DNA of 64,000 nt from Methylopila sp. M107 (GCF_000384475.1 NZ_ARWB01000001.1:1158176-1222175), one strand, 5' to 3'. Shown: positions 42,741 through 53,737, numbered from the stretch's first letter. Numbers and translations: made by a program. The notes: generated from the letters alone by a model not told the origin.

Positions 42741-43979
42741 TCAGTCCGCGGTCGGGGCGGCTTCGGCGGGCCGCTGTCCGCCGCGCCTGCGGCGGTTGCG
42801 CGGCTTCGGAGCCGGCAGCGGGCCGTCCTCGCCGGCCTCGCGTTCGATCGTCACGACCCTGCCGCGCTCGACCGCGAGCGCCAGCGTGCCGGCCTTGAGC
42901 TTCAGCGCCTGTTCGCCGAACAGCTCGTGACGCCAGCCGGAGAGCGCTGGCACGTCGGCGTCGTCGTCGGCCGCGATGCGTTCTAGGTCGTCGACATTGG
43001 CCAGCACCTTGGCCGCGACCGCGTGGCGCTCCGCGATCATCCGCAACAGAACCTTCAGGAGCTCGACGGTCGCCGGGTTGCCGCCGCCGCCGCGCTCGCG
43101 CTCCATGGCGGGCAGGGTCGCGGGGTCGCGATCGAGGCCGCGGACCACCGCTTCGACGATCTCCTGGCCGGCGCGAGAGCGCTCATAGCCGCGCGGAAAG
43201 GCGCGCAGGCCCCCGAGCGCGTCCATCGTGCGGGGCGCGCGGGTCGCGATCTCGACCAGCGCGTCGTCCTTCAGCACGCGCGAGCGAGGTACGTCGCGCG
43301 TCTGCGCCTCGCGCTCCCGCCAGGCCGCGACCTCGATCATCACCGCGAGGTCGCGCGGCTTGCGCAGCCGGGAGCGGAACCGCTGCCAGGCGTCTTCGGG
43401 GTGCGCCTCATAGGTCGTGGGCGAGGTCAGAACCTCCATCTCCTCGACGACCCAGTCGGCGCGGTCGCGCTTCTCGAGGTCGGCCGCGAGGTTGGCGTAG
43501 ACGTCGCGCAGATGCGTCACGTCCGCGATCGCGTAGGCGACCTGGTCGTCAGAGAGCGGGCGGCGGCTCCAGTCGGTGAAGCGCGAGGACTTGTCGATCG
43601 CGGCGCCGCTCGTGCGGGCGACCAACTGGTCGTAGGAGATCGAGTCGCCGTAGCCCAGCACCATGGCGGCGACCTGGGTGTCGAACACCGGGTGAGGCAC
43701 CTTGCCGGAGAGGTGATGGAATATCTCGATGTCCTGCCGGCCGGAATGGAAGACCTTGAGCACGGCCTCGTTGGCCATCAGGTCGAACAGCGGCGTCAGG
43801 TCGATGCCGGGCGCGAGGGCGTCGACGACGTCCGGCTGCACGTCGTCGGCGAGTTGCACCACGCAGAGCTTCGGCCAGAAGGTCGTCTCGCGCAGGAACT
43901 CGGTGTCGACCGTGATGTGCGGCGCCTTGGCGAGCCGCGCGCAGGCCGCCGCGAGGTCTTCTGTGGTCGTGATCATCAT
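42741..43979 (-). CDS. rnd: Ribonuclease D
   Basis: A 412-residue 3'-5' exoribonuclease that trims stable RNA precursors. The DEDD active site begins with Asp25 and Glu27 in [10 protein letters not shown]; a further acidic motif is in [13 protein letters not shown], and the Y/D pair in [17 protein letters not shown]-type nucleic-acid-binding domains occupy the C-terminal half. The tail [16 protein letters not shown] is basic. ATG at 43979, with no strong ribosome binding site visible. It is followed upstream by a small membrane protein gene on the same strand. Confidence 0.94.
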   Translation of the reverse strand: MMITTTEDLAAACARLAKAPHITVDTEFLRETTFWPKLCVVQLADDVQPDVVDALAPGIDLTPLFDLMANEAVLKVFHSGRQDIEIFHHLSGKVPHPVFDTQVAAMVLGYGDSISYDQLVARTSGAAIDKSSRFTDWSRRPLSDDQVAYAIADVTHLRDVYANLAADLEKRDRADWVVEEMEVLTSPTTYEAHPEDAWQRFRSRLRKPRDLAVMIEVAAWREREAQTRDVPRSRVLKDDALVEIATRAPRTMDALGGLRAFPRGYERSRAGQEIVEAVVRGLDRDPATLPAMERERGGGGNPATVELLKVLLRMIAERHAVAAKVLANVDDLERIAADDDADVPALSGWRHELFGEQALKLKAGTLALAVERGRVVTIEREAGEDGPLPAPKPRNRRRRGGQRPAEAAPTAD

Positions 43980-44049
43980 CGCGGACCGGCTATAGCGGAC
44001 GCCGGCCCCGCTGTCTTGGGGGTGGACGTCGGACCATCATCCTAAACTT

Positions 44050-44676
44050 TCATTTCGCGTCGCCGCCACAAGGCGTCGCCCGGTCCGGCGCGCTCTTCGA
44101 AAGATCGAACCCGGGACACCACGCCCCGAGCGTCACCACATAGGGCGCCCGGTTGGGAAAGCGGGCGCGGAACCGTTCGAGGGCGGAGCGGGTCTCGTCG
44201 GGCGCGCCTGTCGGCAGGATCGCTCTGAACACGCCGGACCGCTCCACGATCCGCGCTGAGCCGAAGCCGAGCCTTTCGGCGTTGCGGATTTCGTCCTTGG
44301 CCGCGTCGAACGACCGGTCCGCGCCGAAAACCACTGCGGAGTTCGGCCCGGCCGAATTCGCCGCCGTGTCGCTTGCGAGCGCGACCTGCGAGGCGACGAA
44401 CGGGTCAACCTTTCGCTGATCGAGCGTGTCGGCCGCCGCCGCGTCGCCGGCCTTCGATACCTTTCCGGCGCGCGCGGCCTTCACCGAGATCAGCTTTTCG
44501 AAGTCGCCCTTGATCGCAAGCGCCGCGATCTGGGCGTTCACGACGAAGACATTGCGCTCGATGTTTTCGTCGTCGGCGAGGACCACGATCGCGACGCAGC
44601 CGATGATGATCAGTCCGGCGACGATCTTGATCGTCTCGCCGACAAACACGCTAAGCGCTTTGAGCCACTTCAGCAT
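44050..44676 (-). CDS. Hypothetical bitopic membrane protein, 208 residues
   Basis: Not recognised beyond its layout. The N-terminus [20 protein letters not shown] runs into one membrane segment ([17 protein letters not shown], about residues 17-34); the rest is presumably periplasmic, with an Ala/Lys-rich linker, then a segment ([20 protein letters not shown] to [20 protein letters not shown]) that resembles a degenerate SPOR fold. Two Cys near the C-terminus could form a disulfide. I chose the ATG at 44676 because GGGGGCGAGG is directly before it; in-frame ATGs at 44718 and 44754 lack a site. It lies between rnd and the divergent aspS. Confidence 0.65.
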   Translation of the reverse strand: MLKWLKALSVFVGETIKIVAGLIIIGCVAIVVLADDENIERNVFVVNAQIAALAIKGDFEKLISVKAARAGKVSKAGDAAAADTLDQRKVDPFVASQVALASDTAANSAGPNSAVVFGADRSFDAAKDEIRNAERLGFGSARIVERSGVFRAILPTGAPDETRSALERFRARFPNRAPYVVTLGAWCPGFDLSKSAPDRATPCGGDAK

Positions 44677-44818
44677 CCTCGCCCCCGAGCCGGCCGTTCG
44701 GACCGTAAAGGTCGACATGGATTGGAGAGTGGCGAGGCTGCGACTTCTTGACAAGCGAGCGACGCGCGTGCCGTGGTCCCGCGCGCTCAGCCGACTTCAG
44801 CACATCCGGAACGTCATC

Positions 44819-46663
44819 ATGCATCGCTACCGCACCCACACCTGCGCCGCGCTCCGGCCCGAGCATGTCGGCCAGACCGTCCGGCTCTCCGGCTGGGTGC
44901 ACCGCGTGCGCGACCATGGCGGCGTGCTGTTCGTCGACCTGCGCGACCACTACGGTGTGACGCAGGTCGTGGCCGACCCGGATTCGCCCGCCTTCAAGGC
45001 GATCGAGAAGGCGCGCTCGGAATGGGTGATCCGCATCGACGGCAAGGTGCGCACCCGTCCCGCCGGCACCGAGAACAACGACCTGCCGACCGGCCAGATC
45101 GAGATCTACGCGACGGAGGTCGAAACGCTCGGGCCCGCGGCGGAACTCCCGATGCCGGTGTTCGGCGAGCAGGACTATCCGGAGGACACGCGGCTCAAGT
45201 ACCGCTTCCTGGATCTGCGCCGCGAGCGCATCCACAAGAACATCATGAAGCGCGGCGCGATCATCGACAGCCTGCGCCGCCGCATGCGCGAACAGGGCTT
45301 CTTCGAGTTCCAGACCCCGATCCTGACCGCCTCGAGCCCGGAAGGCGCGCGCGACTTCCTGGTGCCGTCGCGGCTTCATCCCGGCAAGTTCTACGCGCTG
45401 CCGCAGGCGCCGCAGCAGTTCAAGCAGCTCTTGATGATGTCGGGCTTCGACCGCTACTTCCAGATTGCGCCCTGCTTCCGCGACGAGGACCCGCGCGCCG
45501 ACCGCTCGCCGGGCGAATTCTACCAGCTCGATATCGAGATGAGCTTCGTCGAGCAGGAAGACGTGTTTCAGGCGGTCGAACCCGTCATGCGAGACGTGTT
45601 CAAGGAGTTCGCCGACGGCGAGGCGGTGACGGATACGTTCCCGCGCATCACCTATGCGGATGCGATGCTGAAATACGGCTCCGACAAGCCGGACCTGCGC
45701 AACCCGATCGAGATCGCCGACGTCACGGCCGAGTTCTCTGACCCCTCCGTCACCTTCAACGCCTTCAAGCGAGTGATCGAGGCCGGCGGCGTCGTTCGCG
45801 CCATTCCGGCCCCGCATGCGGGCCGCCAGCCGCGCTCCTTCTTCGACAAGCTCAACGACTGGGCGCGCGGGGAGGGGGCTCCGGGCCTCGGCTACATCAC
45901 ATTCGAGGAAGGCGGCTCGCTGCCGCAGACGATCAGCGACACCCACCTTCAGCCGAAGGCGACGCTGCTCGAGGGCAAGGGGCCGATCGCGAAGTTCGTC
46001 CCCGTCGAGATCCAGCGCAAGATCGCCTTCAAGCTCGGCCTCAACGCCGGCGACAGCGTGTTCTTCGCCTGCGACGTTCCCGAAAAGGCGGCGGCGCTCG
46101 CCGGCAAGGCGCGCATCCAGGTCGGCACGCAGCTCGGCCTCAGCCGCACCTCCGGCTTCGAGTTCTGCTGGATCGTCGATTTCCCGATGTTCGAGTGGAA
46201 CGAGGACGAGAAGCGCGTCGACTTCTCCCATAACCCGTTTTCGATGCCGCAGGGCGGGCTCGAGGCGCTGGAGACGCGCGACCCGCTCACCATCAAGGCG
46301 TTCCAGTACGACATCGTCTGCAACGGCGTGGAGCTGTCGTCCGGCGCGATCCGGAACCACCGCCCGGAGATCATGCGCAAGGCCTTCGAACTCGCGGGCT
46401 ACGGCGCGGACGTGCTGGAAGAGAAGTTCGGCGGCATGCTGAGGGCGCTCTCATACGGCGCGCCCCCGCATGGCGGCATCGCGCCCGGCGTCGACCGCAT
46501 CGTCATGCTGCTCTGCGGCGAGGAAAACCTGCGCGAAGTCGTCGCCTTCCCGATGAACCAGCGGGCGGAAGACCTGCTCATGGGCGCGCCGTCGGAAGTG
46601 ACGGACAAGCAGCTCCGCGAGCTCCACATCCGCAAGGCGTTGCCGCAGGCGCAGAAGTCCTAG
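44819..46663 (+). CDS. aspS: Aspartate--tRNA ligase
   Basis: A 614-residue class II synthetase. The N-terminal OB-fold anticodon domain starts [20 protein letters not shown] with the QVVADPDSP segment; the catalytic core has motif 2 ([20 protein letters not shown]) and motif 3 ([19 protein letters not shown]), and the bacterial GAD insertion lies between them. Length is normal for bacterial AspRS. In alphaproteobacteria this enzyme often also charges tRNA(Asn), to be amidated by GatCAB; the sequence here does not decide this. ATG at 44819. Confidence 0.96.
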   Translation: MHRYRTHTCAALRPEHVGQTVRLSGWVHRVRDHGGVLFVDLRDHYGVTQVVADPDSPAFKAIEKARSEWVIRIDGKVRTRPAGTENNDLPTGQIEIYATEVETLGPAAELPMPVFGEQDYPEDTRLKYRFLDLRRERIHKNIMKRGAIIDSLRRRMREQGFFEFQTPILTASSPEGARDFLVPSRLHPGKFYALPQAPQQFKQLLMMSGFDRYFQIAPCFRDEDPRADRSPGEFYQLDIEMSFVEQEDVFQAVEPVMRDVFKEFADGEAVTDTFPRITYADAMLKYGSDKPDLRNPIEIADVTAEFSDPSVTFNAFKRVIEAGGVVRAIPAPHAGRQPRSFFDKLNDWARGEGAPGLGYITFEEGGSLPQTISDTHLQPKATLLEGKGPIAKFVPVEIQRKIAFKLGLNAGDSVFFACDVPEKAAALAGKARIQVGTQLGLSRTSGFEFCWIVDFPMFEWNEDEKRVDFSHNPFSMPQGGLEALETRDPLTIKAFQYDIVCNGVELSSGAIRNHRPEIMRKAFELAGYGADVLEEKFGGMLRALSYGAPPHGGIAPGVDRIVMLLCGEENLREVVAFPMNQRAEDLLMGAPSEVTDKQLRELHIRKALPQAQKS

Positions 46664-46686
46664 ATCGCGGTCGAGAGAGACTTGCT

Positions 46687-46783
46687 GTCATTCCGGCCGA
46701 AGGGACGAATCCAGAAGCACGACGGTCTCGACATTATTGGTGTAGCAGACGGTTCTGGACCCCGGCCCTTCGGCCGGGGCGAC
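46687..46783. repeat. Palindromic element, GTCATTCCGG family
   Basis: It starts GTCATTCCGGCCGAAGGGACG and ends GGCCCTTCGGCCGGGGCGAC, with AATCCAGAA and TTCTGGACC inside. It fills the gap between the convergent aspS and the large periplasmic protein gene. It resembles the element at 12950-13057. Confidence 0.65.
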
Positions 46784-46833
46784 CGCGCTGTCTCGTCGGT
46801 TGGAACCGATCTTCCTCCGCGGACGGACGTCCG

Positions 46834-48819
46834 TCAGCGCTTGTAGAGCACCGTCAGGTCGACGACCTGGGCGAGGCCGACCGGGCCGAGCTGCGCGGCT
46901 CGGATGAGGTCGAGCAGGGTCTGGTCCATCCGGCGCGGCGCCAGCGTCACCTCGGCCTGGCGGGGATCGCGGATGAACTCCGCGGCCGCCTGGCCCGACT
47001 GTTCGGCCGGCGGGCCAAGCAAGCGGGGAAACGCGGCCTGCGCCTCGGTCGCGATGTCTTCGCGATAGGCGTCGACCTGTTCGCCGGCCTTCGCTGCCGC
47101 CCGGCGGAGCAGCACGCCGGTCGCCCCGTCGTCCGTCAGCGTCAGCTTGAACGGCGCGAGCCGGATCGCGGAAAACTTGTCGACGAAATCGGCGCCGGTC
47201 GAGACCGCGAGGACCGGGTCGACGCGCTCCAGCTTGCCGCTCGCGGACACCTTGCCGAGACCCTCGAACCCGTAGTCCATCCAGTCGAGCGACAGCACGT
47301 TGTCGGCCGGATTGAGCGTCAGCGAAAACTTCGCCGAGCCCTTGAGCCCCTCCAGTTCCATCCTCTCGATCCAGCGCTGCGCCTCCGAGTCCGGCGGGGG
47401 CGAGGCGTCGAGCCCGTCGAGGCGGAACATCACGTTCTGCGGCACCGCGTCGAGCGGCGCGTTGATCTCGATCCGCGCGCGGTCGACCCTCAACGCCCCG
47501 TCGGCGCTGGAGACGTCGAAGTCCTGCGCATCGAGCGCCTTGATGCGCGGAATGATCTTGAGCATTTCGGCCGGGCTTGGCCGGGTCGTCAGCAGCACCT
47601 CGTCGCGCGCCACGCGGTCGGCGTATTGCAGCGCTCCGCTCGCGTCGAAGCCGTAGGCGCGGCCGCCGCCGAGCGCGAGCTTGAACCCTTCGGCGTTCGA
47701 CTGGCTCAGTTTTTCGAGCCGCACGGTCTCGAGCCGCGCGTCGGCATAAGGACCGATCTCGGCGAGCCCGACGCCGACGTTCTTCAGCGGATCGCTCGCC
47801 GAGGTGAGCTGCGCCTGCGCGTCCGTCATCGAGATCCGCTCGAACGAGGCGGATCGCAAGAGGGAGAGCGCGAACGCCATCTGCTCGCGGACCTCCTGCG
47901 GCGTGGCGCCGTCATTGAACCGCATGCCGGTCGCGACGGGATCGAAGGACGAGATCGCGAAACCGAGCGGCCGGAGTTGGATCCCGACCGCGTCGAGCTT
48001 CTTGATCGACGCCGAAAAACGGCCGCCGGGCCTGAGCGTAAGGCTCAGGGCGATGTCGGCGATCGTGACCGATTTCAGCAGCTGCTTGCGGTCGCCGCCC
48101 GGGTCGCCGTCGCGGAACCGCCAGAGCGTCGGAAGGCTCAGGCCGTCGTAGCGCACCTCGCCCGTCGAGATCAGCAGCGAGGACGGCGCGCCGTCGCCGC
48201 TCGGGGGCAGGTAGGGCGCATCGAGCGTGATCGCGTCGGCGGTGGCCGAACTGATCACGCCGTCGCGCATGTCGTTGACGACGAGGTTGCGGACGGTGCG
48301 GCGCAGGCCGGACTTGTCGCCGACGAACACGACTATGGGCGCCACGATGCGCCCGATCGAGACGTTCTCGAACAGGTCCGCCTGGCTCTCGACGTTGCGG
48401 CCGAGTCCGGGCGTCGCGGTCAGGCCGCTTTCCGGCCCCGAATAGAAGCGGATTTCCGCGCGCGGGATCGAGATGATCTCGCCCGGCGCCTTCACCTTCA
48501 CGTCGTCGAGGATCATCCGGTCGGCGGTCATCCGGCCGGCCGCGTCGCCCGGCGACGCGATCGACATGCGGCCGATGCTGGTGCGCGTCGCGCCGCCTGC
48601 TCCGACGATCTCGATGTTCCCGACATTCACCGTCCAGGACCAGACGTCGACGCTGACGGCGCCCCGCTGGACCATCGACGTCGTCTGGTAGCCGATCCGC
48701 GACAGCGCGGCGTCGACCTTGAAGGCCGCGTAGCGCTGGACCGCGAGCGGAACCAGGAAAGCCAGAAGCGCGGCGAAGGCGACCGCCGCCGCCCCTGCGT
48801 AACCGATTTTCCGCTTCAT
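46834..48819 (-). CDS. Large N-terminally anchored periplasmic protein of unknown function
   Basis: A 661-residue protein that I do not recognise. One membrane anchor (GYAGAAAVAFAALLAFLVPL) is followed by a long region of alternating hydrophobic residues that suggests repeated beta-strands (for example IEIVGAGG, VKVKAPGEII, DAITLDAPYL, KVSASGKLERV), with no cysteine cluster or enzyme motif. The plan of an anchor plus a long strand-rich body recalls AsmA or YdgA/DUF945-type envelope proteins, but no signature confirms this. The ATG at 48819 gives MKRKIGYAG; GGAGA lies 10 bases upstream. It is transcribed divergently from malic enzyme. Confidence 0.6.
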   Translation of the reverse strand: MKRKIGYAGAAAVAFAALLAFLVPLAVQRYAAFKVDAALSRIGYQTTSMVQRGAVSVDVWSWTVNVGNIEIVGAGGATRTSIGRMSIASPGDAAGRMTADRMILDDVKVKAPGEIISIPRAEIRFYSGPESGLTATPGLGRNVESQADLFENVSIGRIVAPIVVFVGDKSGLRRTVRNLVVNDMRDGVISSATADAITLDAPYLPPSGDGAPSSLLISTGEVRYDGLSLPTLWRFRDGDPGGDRKQLLKSVTIADIALSLTLRPGGRFSASIKKLDAVGIQLRPLGFAISSFDPVATGMRFNDGATPQEVREQMAFALSLLRSASFERISMTDAQAQLTSASDPLKNVGVGLAEIGPYADARLETVRLEKLSQSNAEGFKLALGGGRAYGFDASGALQYADRVARDEVLLTTRPSPAEMLKIIPRIKALDAQDFDVSSADGALRVDRARIEINAPLDAVPQNVMFRLDGLDASPPPDSEAQRWIERMELEGLKGSAKFSLTLNPADNVLSLDWMDYGFEGLGKVSASGKLERVDPVLAVSTGADFVDKFSAIRLAPFKLTLTDDGATGVLLRRAAAKAGEQVDAYREDIATEAQAAFPRLLGPPAEQSGQAAAEFIRDPRQAEVTLAPRRMDQTLLDLIRAAQLGPVGLAQVVDLTVLYKR

Positions 48820-49029
48820 CGGCCCGGCGATCTCCTTCGGTCGTCCCGCACCGAACCGCGTTAGGCCACGGGCGCGGCGGGGTCGATGGCACGGTTTGTC
48901 ACGTCGGCGCAGCCGAAGCCCTGCGTACGGCTTGACGGTTCAGCGTTGCGGCGGCATGTCCAAAGAGCCCGGACTTAAAAAAAACCATACGCCGGACCGA
49001 CGGGCCCGGACTTCCCGGAGAAGCGCCCC

Positions 49030-51342
49030 ATGCCGAGCCAGATGTCCGACGACCTGCGCACTGGCGCGCTGGTCTATCACCGCGGCGCGAGCGCCACCGG
49101 AGCCAAGCCCGGCAAGATCGAAGTCGTCGCGACCAAGCCGCTCGGCAACCAGCGCGACCTCGCGCTCGCCTATTCGCCCGGCGTCGCCGCCGCCTGCGAC
49201 GCGATCGCGGAAGACCCGCGCCAGGCGGACGAGCTGACCATCCGCCAGAACCTGGTCGCGGTCTTGACCAACGGCACCGCCGTGCTTGGCCTCGGCAATA
49301 TCGGCCCGCTCGCCGGCAAGCCGGTGATGGAGGGCAAGGCGGTCCTGTTCAAGAAATTCGCCGGCATCGACGTGTTCGACATCGAGGTCGCCGAGACCGA
49401 CGCGCAGCGCCTGATCGACGTCGTCTGCGCGCTGGAGCCGACCTTCGGCGGCATCAACCTCGAGGACATCAAGGCGCCGGAATGCTTCGAGGTCGAGGAA
49501 GCCTGCCGGGCGCGCATGAACATCCCAGTGTTCCATGACGACCAGCACGGCACCGCGATCATCGTGGCGGCCGCGATCGTCAACGGGCTCGAGCTCGCCG
49601 GCAAGGCGCTTGGCTCCGTCAAGATCGTGACGTCGGGCGCGGGCGCCGCCGCGCTCGCCTGCCTCAACCTGCTGGTGACGCTCGGGGCGAAGGTCGAGAA
49701 CATCTGGGTCACCGACATCGAGGGCGTCGCCTATGAGGGCCGCGAGACCCTCATGGACCGCTGGAAGAGCGTCTACGCGCAGAAGACCGACCTGCGCACG
49801 CTCGCCGAGGTGATCCCCGGCGCCGACGTCTTCCTTGGCCTCTCCGCCGGCGGCGTGCTGAAGCCCGAGATGGTCGCCTCGATGGCCGAGAAGCCGATGA
49901 TCCTGGCGCTCGCCAACCCGACGCCGGAGATCATGCCGGACGAGGCCCGCAAGGCGGCGCCCGGCGCCATGATCTGCACCGGCCGGTCGGACTTCCCGAA
50001 CCAGGTCAACAACGTCCTGTGCTTCCCCTACATCTTCCGCGGCGCGCTCGACGTGGCTGCGAGCGAGATCAACGAGGCCATGAAGGCCGCCGCCGTGCGC
50101 GCCATCGCTGCGCTCGCGCGTGAGCCGTCCTCCGACGTCGTGTCGCGCGCCTATGGCGGCGAGACGCGCCTGTTCGGGCCGGATTCGCTGATCCCGAGCC
50201 CGTTCGACCCGCGCCTGATCCTGCGGATCGCGCCCGCAGTGGCGCGCGCCGCGATGGAGACTGGCGTCGCCCGCCGGCCGATCGCGGATTTCCGCGTCTA
50301 CGAGGACCAGCTGAACCGCTTCGTCTTCCGCTCCGGCCTCATCATGAAGCCGGTGTTCTCCGCGGCCCGCGCCGCGCCGAAGCGAGTGATTTACGCCGAT
50401 GGCGAGGACGAGCGCGCGATGCGCGCCGCCGAGGTCGCGATCGAAGAGGGGATCGCCACCCCGATCCTGATCGGCCGCCCCCATGTCATCGACGTGCGCG
50501 CGCGGCGCTATGGCCTGAAGTTCAAGGCGGGCGTCGACGTCGAGATCATCAATCCGGAAGACGACAAGCGCTATCGCGACTACGTCGCGCTCTATGTCGA
50601 GCGGGCAGGGCGCAAGGGCGTGACGCCGGACCGGGCGCGCACCACCGTGCGGACCAACTCGACCGTCATCGCGGCGCTCGCCGTGCAGCGCGGCGAGGCG
50701 GACGCCATGCTGTGCGGGCTCGAAGGCCGCTTCCATGATCATCTGCGCTCGATCGACCGCGTCATCGGCGCGTCCGCCGACGCGCCCGACTATTCGACCA
50801 TGTCGCTGCTGATCACCAACCGCGGGGCATACTTCCTCACCGACACTTATGTGACGCCCGAGCCGGACGCCCGCAGCGTCGCGGACTGCGCGGTGCTCTG
50901 CGCGCGCGTCATCGAGCGCTTCGGCATCACGCCGAAGGCGGCGCTTCTGTCGCATTCGAATTTCGGTTCGCACGACACGCCGTCCGCGCAGAAAATGCGC
51001 GACGCGCTCGCCATCATCCGCGAGCTTGCGCCGAATCTCGAAGTCGACGGCGAGATGATGGGCGACATCGCCCTCCAGCCCAGCTTGCGCGAAAGGCTGC
51101 TGCCGAGCGGGAAGCTGACCGGAGAGGCGAACCTGCTGGTGTTCCCGAACCTCGACGCCGCCAACATCGCGACTCAGCTCATCAAGACGCTGGCGGACGC
51201 GCTGCCGGTCGGCCCGATTCTCGTCGGGGCCGCGAAGCCCGCGCACATCCTGACGCCATCCGTCACGGCGCGCGGCGTCGTGAACATGACGGCGGTCGCG
51301 GTGGTCGAAGCCCAGGAGGCGGCCTCCTCTGGGCGAGTCTGA
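49030..51342 (+). CDS. maeB: NADP-dependent malic enzyme with phosphotransacetylase-like C-terminal domain
   Basis: A 770-residue multidomain malic enzyme that converts malate to pyruvate and carbon dioxide. Residues 1-430 are the malic enzyme part: [15 protein letters not shown], the metal-binding Glu/Asp in [12 protein letters not shown], and the Rossmann loop [13 protein letters not shown]. The C-terminal 330 residues are a phosphate acetyltransferase-like domain, which in this family is regulatory and lacks acetyltransferase activity (it senses acetyl-CoA). The start ATG at 49030 has GGAGAAG before it; Met5 is a second option. The 210-base divergent gap before it holds an A8 tract but no gene. 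Confidence 0.94.
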   Translation: MPSQMSDDLRTGALVYHRGASATGAKPGKIEVVATKPLGNQRDLALAYSPGVAAACDAIAEDPRQADELTIRQNLVAVLTNGTAVLGLGNIGPLAGKPVMEGKAVLFKKFAGIDVFDIEVAETDAQRLIDVVCALEPTFGGINLEDIKAPECFEVEEACRARMNIPVFHDDQHGTAIIVAAAIVNGLELAGKALGSVKIVTSGAGAAALACLNLLVTLGAKVENIWVTDIEGVAYEGRETLMDRWKSVYAQKTDLRTLAEVIPGADVFLGLSAGGVLKPEMVASMAEKPMILALANPTPEIMPDEARKAAPGAMICTGRSDFPNQVNNVLCFPYIFRGALDVAASEINEAMKAAAVRAIAALAREPSSDVVSRAYGGETRLFGPDSLIPSPFDPRLILRIAPAVARAAMETGVARRPIADFRVYEDQLNRFVFRSGLIMKPVFSAARAAPKRVIYADGEDERAMRAAEVAIEEGIATPILIGRPHVIDVRARRYGLKFKAGVDVEIINPEDDKRYRDYVALYVERAGRKGVTPDRARTTVRTNSTVIAALAVQRGEADAMLCGLEGRFHDHLRSIDRVIGASADAPDYSTMSLLITNRGAYFLTDTYVTPEPDARSVADCAVLCARVIERFGITPKAALLSHSNFGSHDTPSAQKMRDALAIIRELAPNLEVDGEMMGDIALQPSLRERLLPSGKLTGEANLLVFPNLDAANIATQLIKTLADALPVGPILVGAAKPAHILTPSVTARGVVNMTAVAVVEAQEAASSGRV

Positions 51343-51435
51343 CGCGGCTTTAGCGCGGTATTAAGTCCGGTCGGCGCAGGCTCCTCGCGGTAAGGCGCGC
51401 GGAGTTCGCTGCGGCAGGCCGGAGCGACTCAGGCG

Positions 51436-53061
51436 GTGTACGACGCCGAACATTCCTGGAGACAGACGCTGCTGACCGCGCTCGCGGTGGTGGCGGCGCC
51501 GATCGTCGGCCTGAACGCGCTGCTCGCCTTCAACACGATGACGACCGCCGAGCGCGAGATCGACGGCGTCGCGAAATCGACCCTCGCGGTCGTCGAGCAG
51601 CGGATCGACGCTGCCGCCACCCAGCTGATCCTGCTCGGCCTCAAGGGGATCCAGTCCTGCGGATCCACGGATATCGAGCGGATGCACGCCTCCGAGGTCG
51701 CGGCGCGCTTCATCGCCGAGATCGCCGTCACCGATGCGTCCGGCCAGCTGGTCTGCAGCGGGTTCGGAACCCCGCGCGTGGTCCGCGCGGTCTCGCCAGA
51801 GCACGGCACCACGAGCCCCGACGTCACCCTGTCGGCGGTCGCGATCGGCAGCGAACTGCCCGAGCGCATGCTGCGCCTGCTGTGGCGCTACCCAGACGGC
51901 GGCGGCCTGCGGGTGCTGATCGCCAACGAAGAGCTGTTCCCGCACTTCCTGCGCAGCCGCATGACGTCGGGCTTCATCGCCGAGATCGAGCTGATGAACG
52001 GCGGGGTGCTGTCCCGCAAACTCACCTCCGCCGGATTGTCCGGCCGCGACAGCGCCCCGATGCTCGCGATCTCGGGCGCGGTGGTTTCCCAGCGTTATCC
52101 TCTCAAGGTCGAGGTCTCGGCCCCGGGATCGGCGCTGCTCGACGCCAACGTCATGCCCTTCGTCTACGCCAATGTCGGCGGGCTCGCTTTCGCGCTGTTC
52201 GTGACGCTGGTGGCCGTGCTGGTGGGCCGCAGGACGGGCGGACCGATCCGCGAGATCGCGGACGGCATCCGCAAGGGCGAGTTCGTGCCCTACTACCAGC
52301 CGGTGATCGACATCACTTCGGGCAAGATCCTCGGTTGCGAGGTGCTGGTCAGGTGGGTGAAGCGCGACGGACGCGTCGTGCCGCCGGGTCGGTTCATCTC
52401 GCTTGCTGAAGCGAGCGGCGAAATTTTTCCGATGACGGTCGCGCTCATGGAGCGCGCGCGCGACGACATGGCGGAGGTCTACGCCTCGCGGCCCGCGCTG
52501 AAGCTCGGCTTCAACCTGTTCGCCGGCCATTTCGAGAACCTGACCATCGTCGACGACGTCCGGCGCATTTTCGAGCCGTCTCGCATCCGGCTGTCGCAGC
52601 TGATGCTGGAGGTCACGGAGCGGCAGCCGCTGCCCGATATTCCGCGGGCGCGGCTCGTCATCGCCAAGCTCCAGGCGCTCGGCGCGCGCGTCGCGCTCGA
52701 CGACGTCGGAACCGGTCATGGCGGCCTGTCCTACCTGCTGAAGCTCGGCGTCGACGTCATGAAGATGGACAAGATGTTCGTCGATGCGATCGGCACCGAC
52801 CGCTACTCGGTCGCGATCGTCGACAGCATGGTCAAGCTCGCCGAGGACATGAACCTCGACCTGATCGCAGAAGGCGTCGAGACCATCGAGCAGGTCGAAT
52901 ATCTGCGCGGAAAGGGCGTGCGCATGGCGCAGGGCTACGTGTTCGCGCCGCCGTTGCCCGCGCGCTCGTTCAAGGACCTCGTCGAGGCGATGTCGCCGCA
53001 GTCCCGCAACAGGGCCGGCCGTTCGCCGGCCGATCTCCCCGCGCAGAAGGCGAGCGCCTGA
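51436..53061 (+). CDS. CSS-motif and EAL domain c-di-GMP phosphodiesterase
   Basis: A 541-residue membrane protein. Two membrane segments (about residues 13-33 and 243-264) bracket a periplasmic CSS-type sensor; its motif is Cys75-Gly-Ser with a second Cys107, so CGS replaces CSS. The cytoplasmic EAL domain starts near residue 275. Catalytic residues are in place: Glu302 (in EVL, for EAL), Asn360, Glu392, Asp422-Asp423, Lys446, Glu479 and Gln499. It should hydrolyse c-di-GMP under control of periplasmic thiol state. The GTG at 51436 is my start. A one-mismatch CtrA-like site lies at 51350-51364. It is joined to the next gene by two bases. Confidence 0.88.
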   Translation: MYDAEHSWRQTLLTALAVVAAPIVGLNALLAFNTMTTAEREIDGVAKSTLAVVEQRIDAAATQLILLGLKGIQSCGSTDIERMHASEVAARFIAEIAVTDASGQLVCSGFGTPRVVRAVSPEHGTTSPDVTLSAVAIGSELPERMLRLLWRYPDGGGLRVLIANEELFPHFLRSRMTSGFIAEIELMNGGVLSRKLTSAGLSGRDSAPMLAISGAVVSQRYPLKVEVSAPGSALLDANVMPFVYANVGGLAFALFVTLVAVLVGRRTGGPIREIADGIRKGEFVPYYQPVIDITSGKILGCEVLVRWVKRDGRVVPPGRFISLAEASGEIFPMTVALMERARDDMAEVYASRPALKLGFNLFAGHFENLTIVDDVRRIFEPSRIRLSQLMLEVTERQPLPDIPRARLVIAKLQALGARVALDDVGTGHGGLSYLLKLGVDVMKMDKMFVDAIGTDRYSVAIVDSMVKLAEDMNLDLIAEGVETIEQVEYLRGKGVRMAQGYVFAPPLPARSFKDLVEAMSPQSRNRAGRSPADLPAQKASA

Positions 53062-53062
53062 C

Positions 53063-53737
53063 ATGACCGATTGGAACGCGTCGGTGCTCGGCGTCTATTG
53101 CGAGCGCGGAACCGACCCGTCGTTCTGGGCCGAGCCGCTCAACGCGATCAGCAATGTCGGTTTTTTGATCGCAGGCGCGATCCTGCTCGCCCGCAGTCGT
53201 CGCGACCCGGCGCTCTGCGCGCTTTCCATTGTGGTGCTCGCGATCGGCGTCGGGAGCTTCCTGTTCCACACGCTCGCGACGCGCGCCGCGATGCTCGCCG
53301 ACACCACCCCGATCCAGATCTTCATCGCGCTGTACTTCTTCATCGCGATGCGGCGCCTGGTCGGGCTCGGCGTCGTCGCGTCTGCGATCGCCACAGTCGC
53401 TTTCGCGGCCGCCGCCGGCTCGATCCCGCTGCTGTTCCAGGCGCCCCAGCAGCTGCTGGGCCTCGGCGGGTATATCGGGGGACTGGCCGGCCTCGTCGGC
53501 CTCGCGCTCTGGCTCGGCCTGTCGGGCGGGGAGAAGACGCGCGCCGGCGGCTATCTGGCGGCGGTCGCGGGCCTGTTCGCGGTGGCGCTGACCTTCCGCA
53601 CGATCGACGGGCGAATCTGCGAGCTGTTCCCTATCGGCTGCCACTTCGTGTGGCATTTGCTCAACGCCGTCGTGCTCTATTCGCTCGTCGCATTGCTGCT
53701 CCGGCAGCGCCGCGAAAATGGCCAAATCCCGGCATGA
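53063..53737 (+). CDS. Ceramidase-domain (CREST superfamily) membrane protein
   Basis: A 224-residue protein with seven membrane segments. It has the superfamily's pattern: CERG at 13-16 and EPLNAISNVGF at 24-34, then Ser65 and His69 in VGSFLFHTLAT, Asp80 in LADTTPIQIF, and His194 and His198 in GCHFVWHLL. These are the zinc ligands of alkaline ceramidases. The likely reaction is hydrolysis of an amide or ester in the membrane, but no lipid substrate can be assigned. It starts one base after the EAL gene stop, so the pair is cotranscribed. ATG at 53063. Confidence 0.85.
   Translation: MTDWNASVLGVYCERGTDPSFWAEPLNAISNVGFLIAGAILLARSRRDPALCALSIVVLAIGVGSFLFHTLATRAAMLADTTPIQIFIALYFFIAMRRLVGLGVVASAIATVAFAAAAGSIPLLFQAPQQLLGLGGYIGGLAGLVGLALWLGLSGGEKTRAGGYLAAVAGLFAVALTFRTIDGRICELFPIGCHFVWHLLNAVVLYSLVALLLRQRRENGQIPA

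Noticed and set aside
48940-51246. A 768-codon frame antisense to malic enzyme
   Set aside because: Shadow of a well supported gene; composition only.
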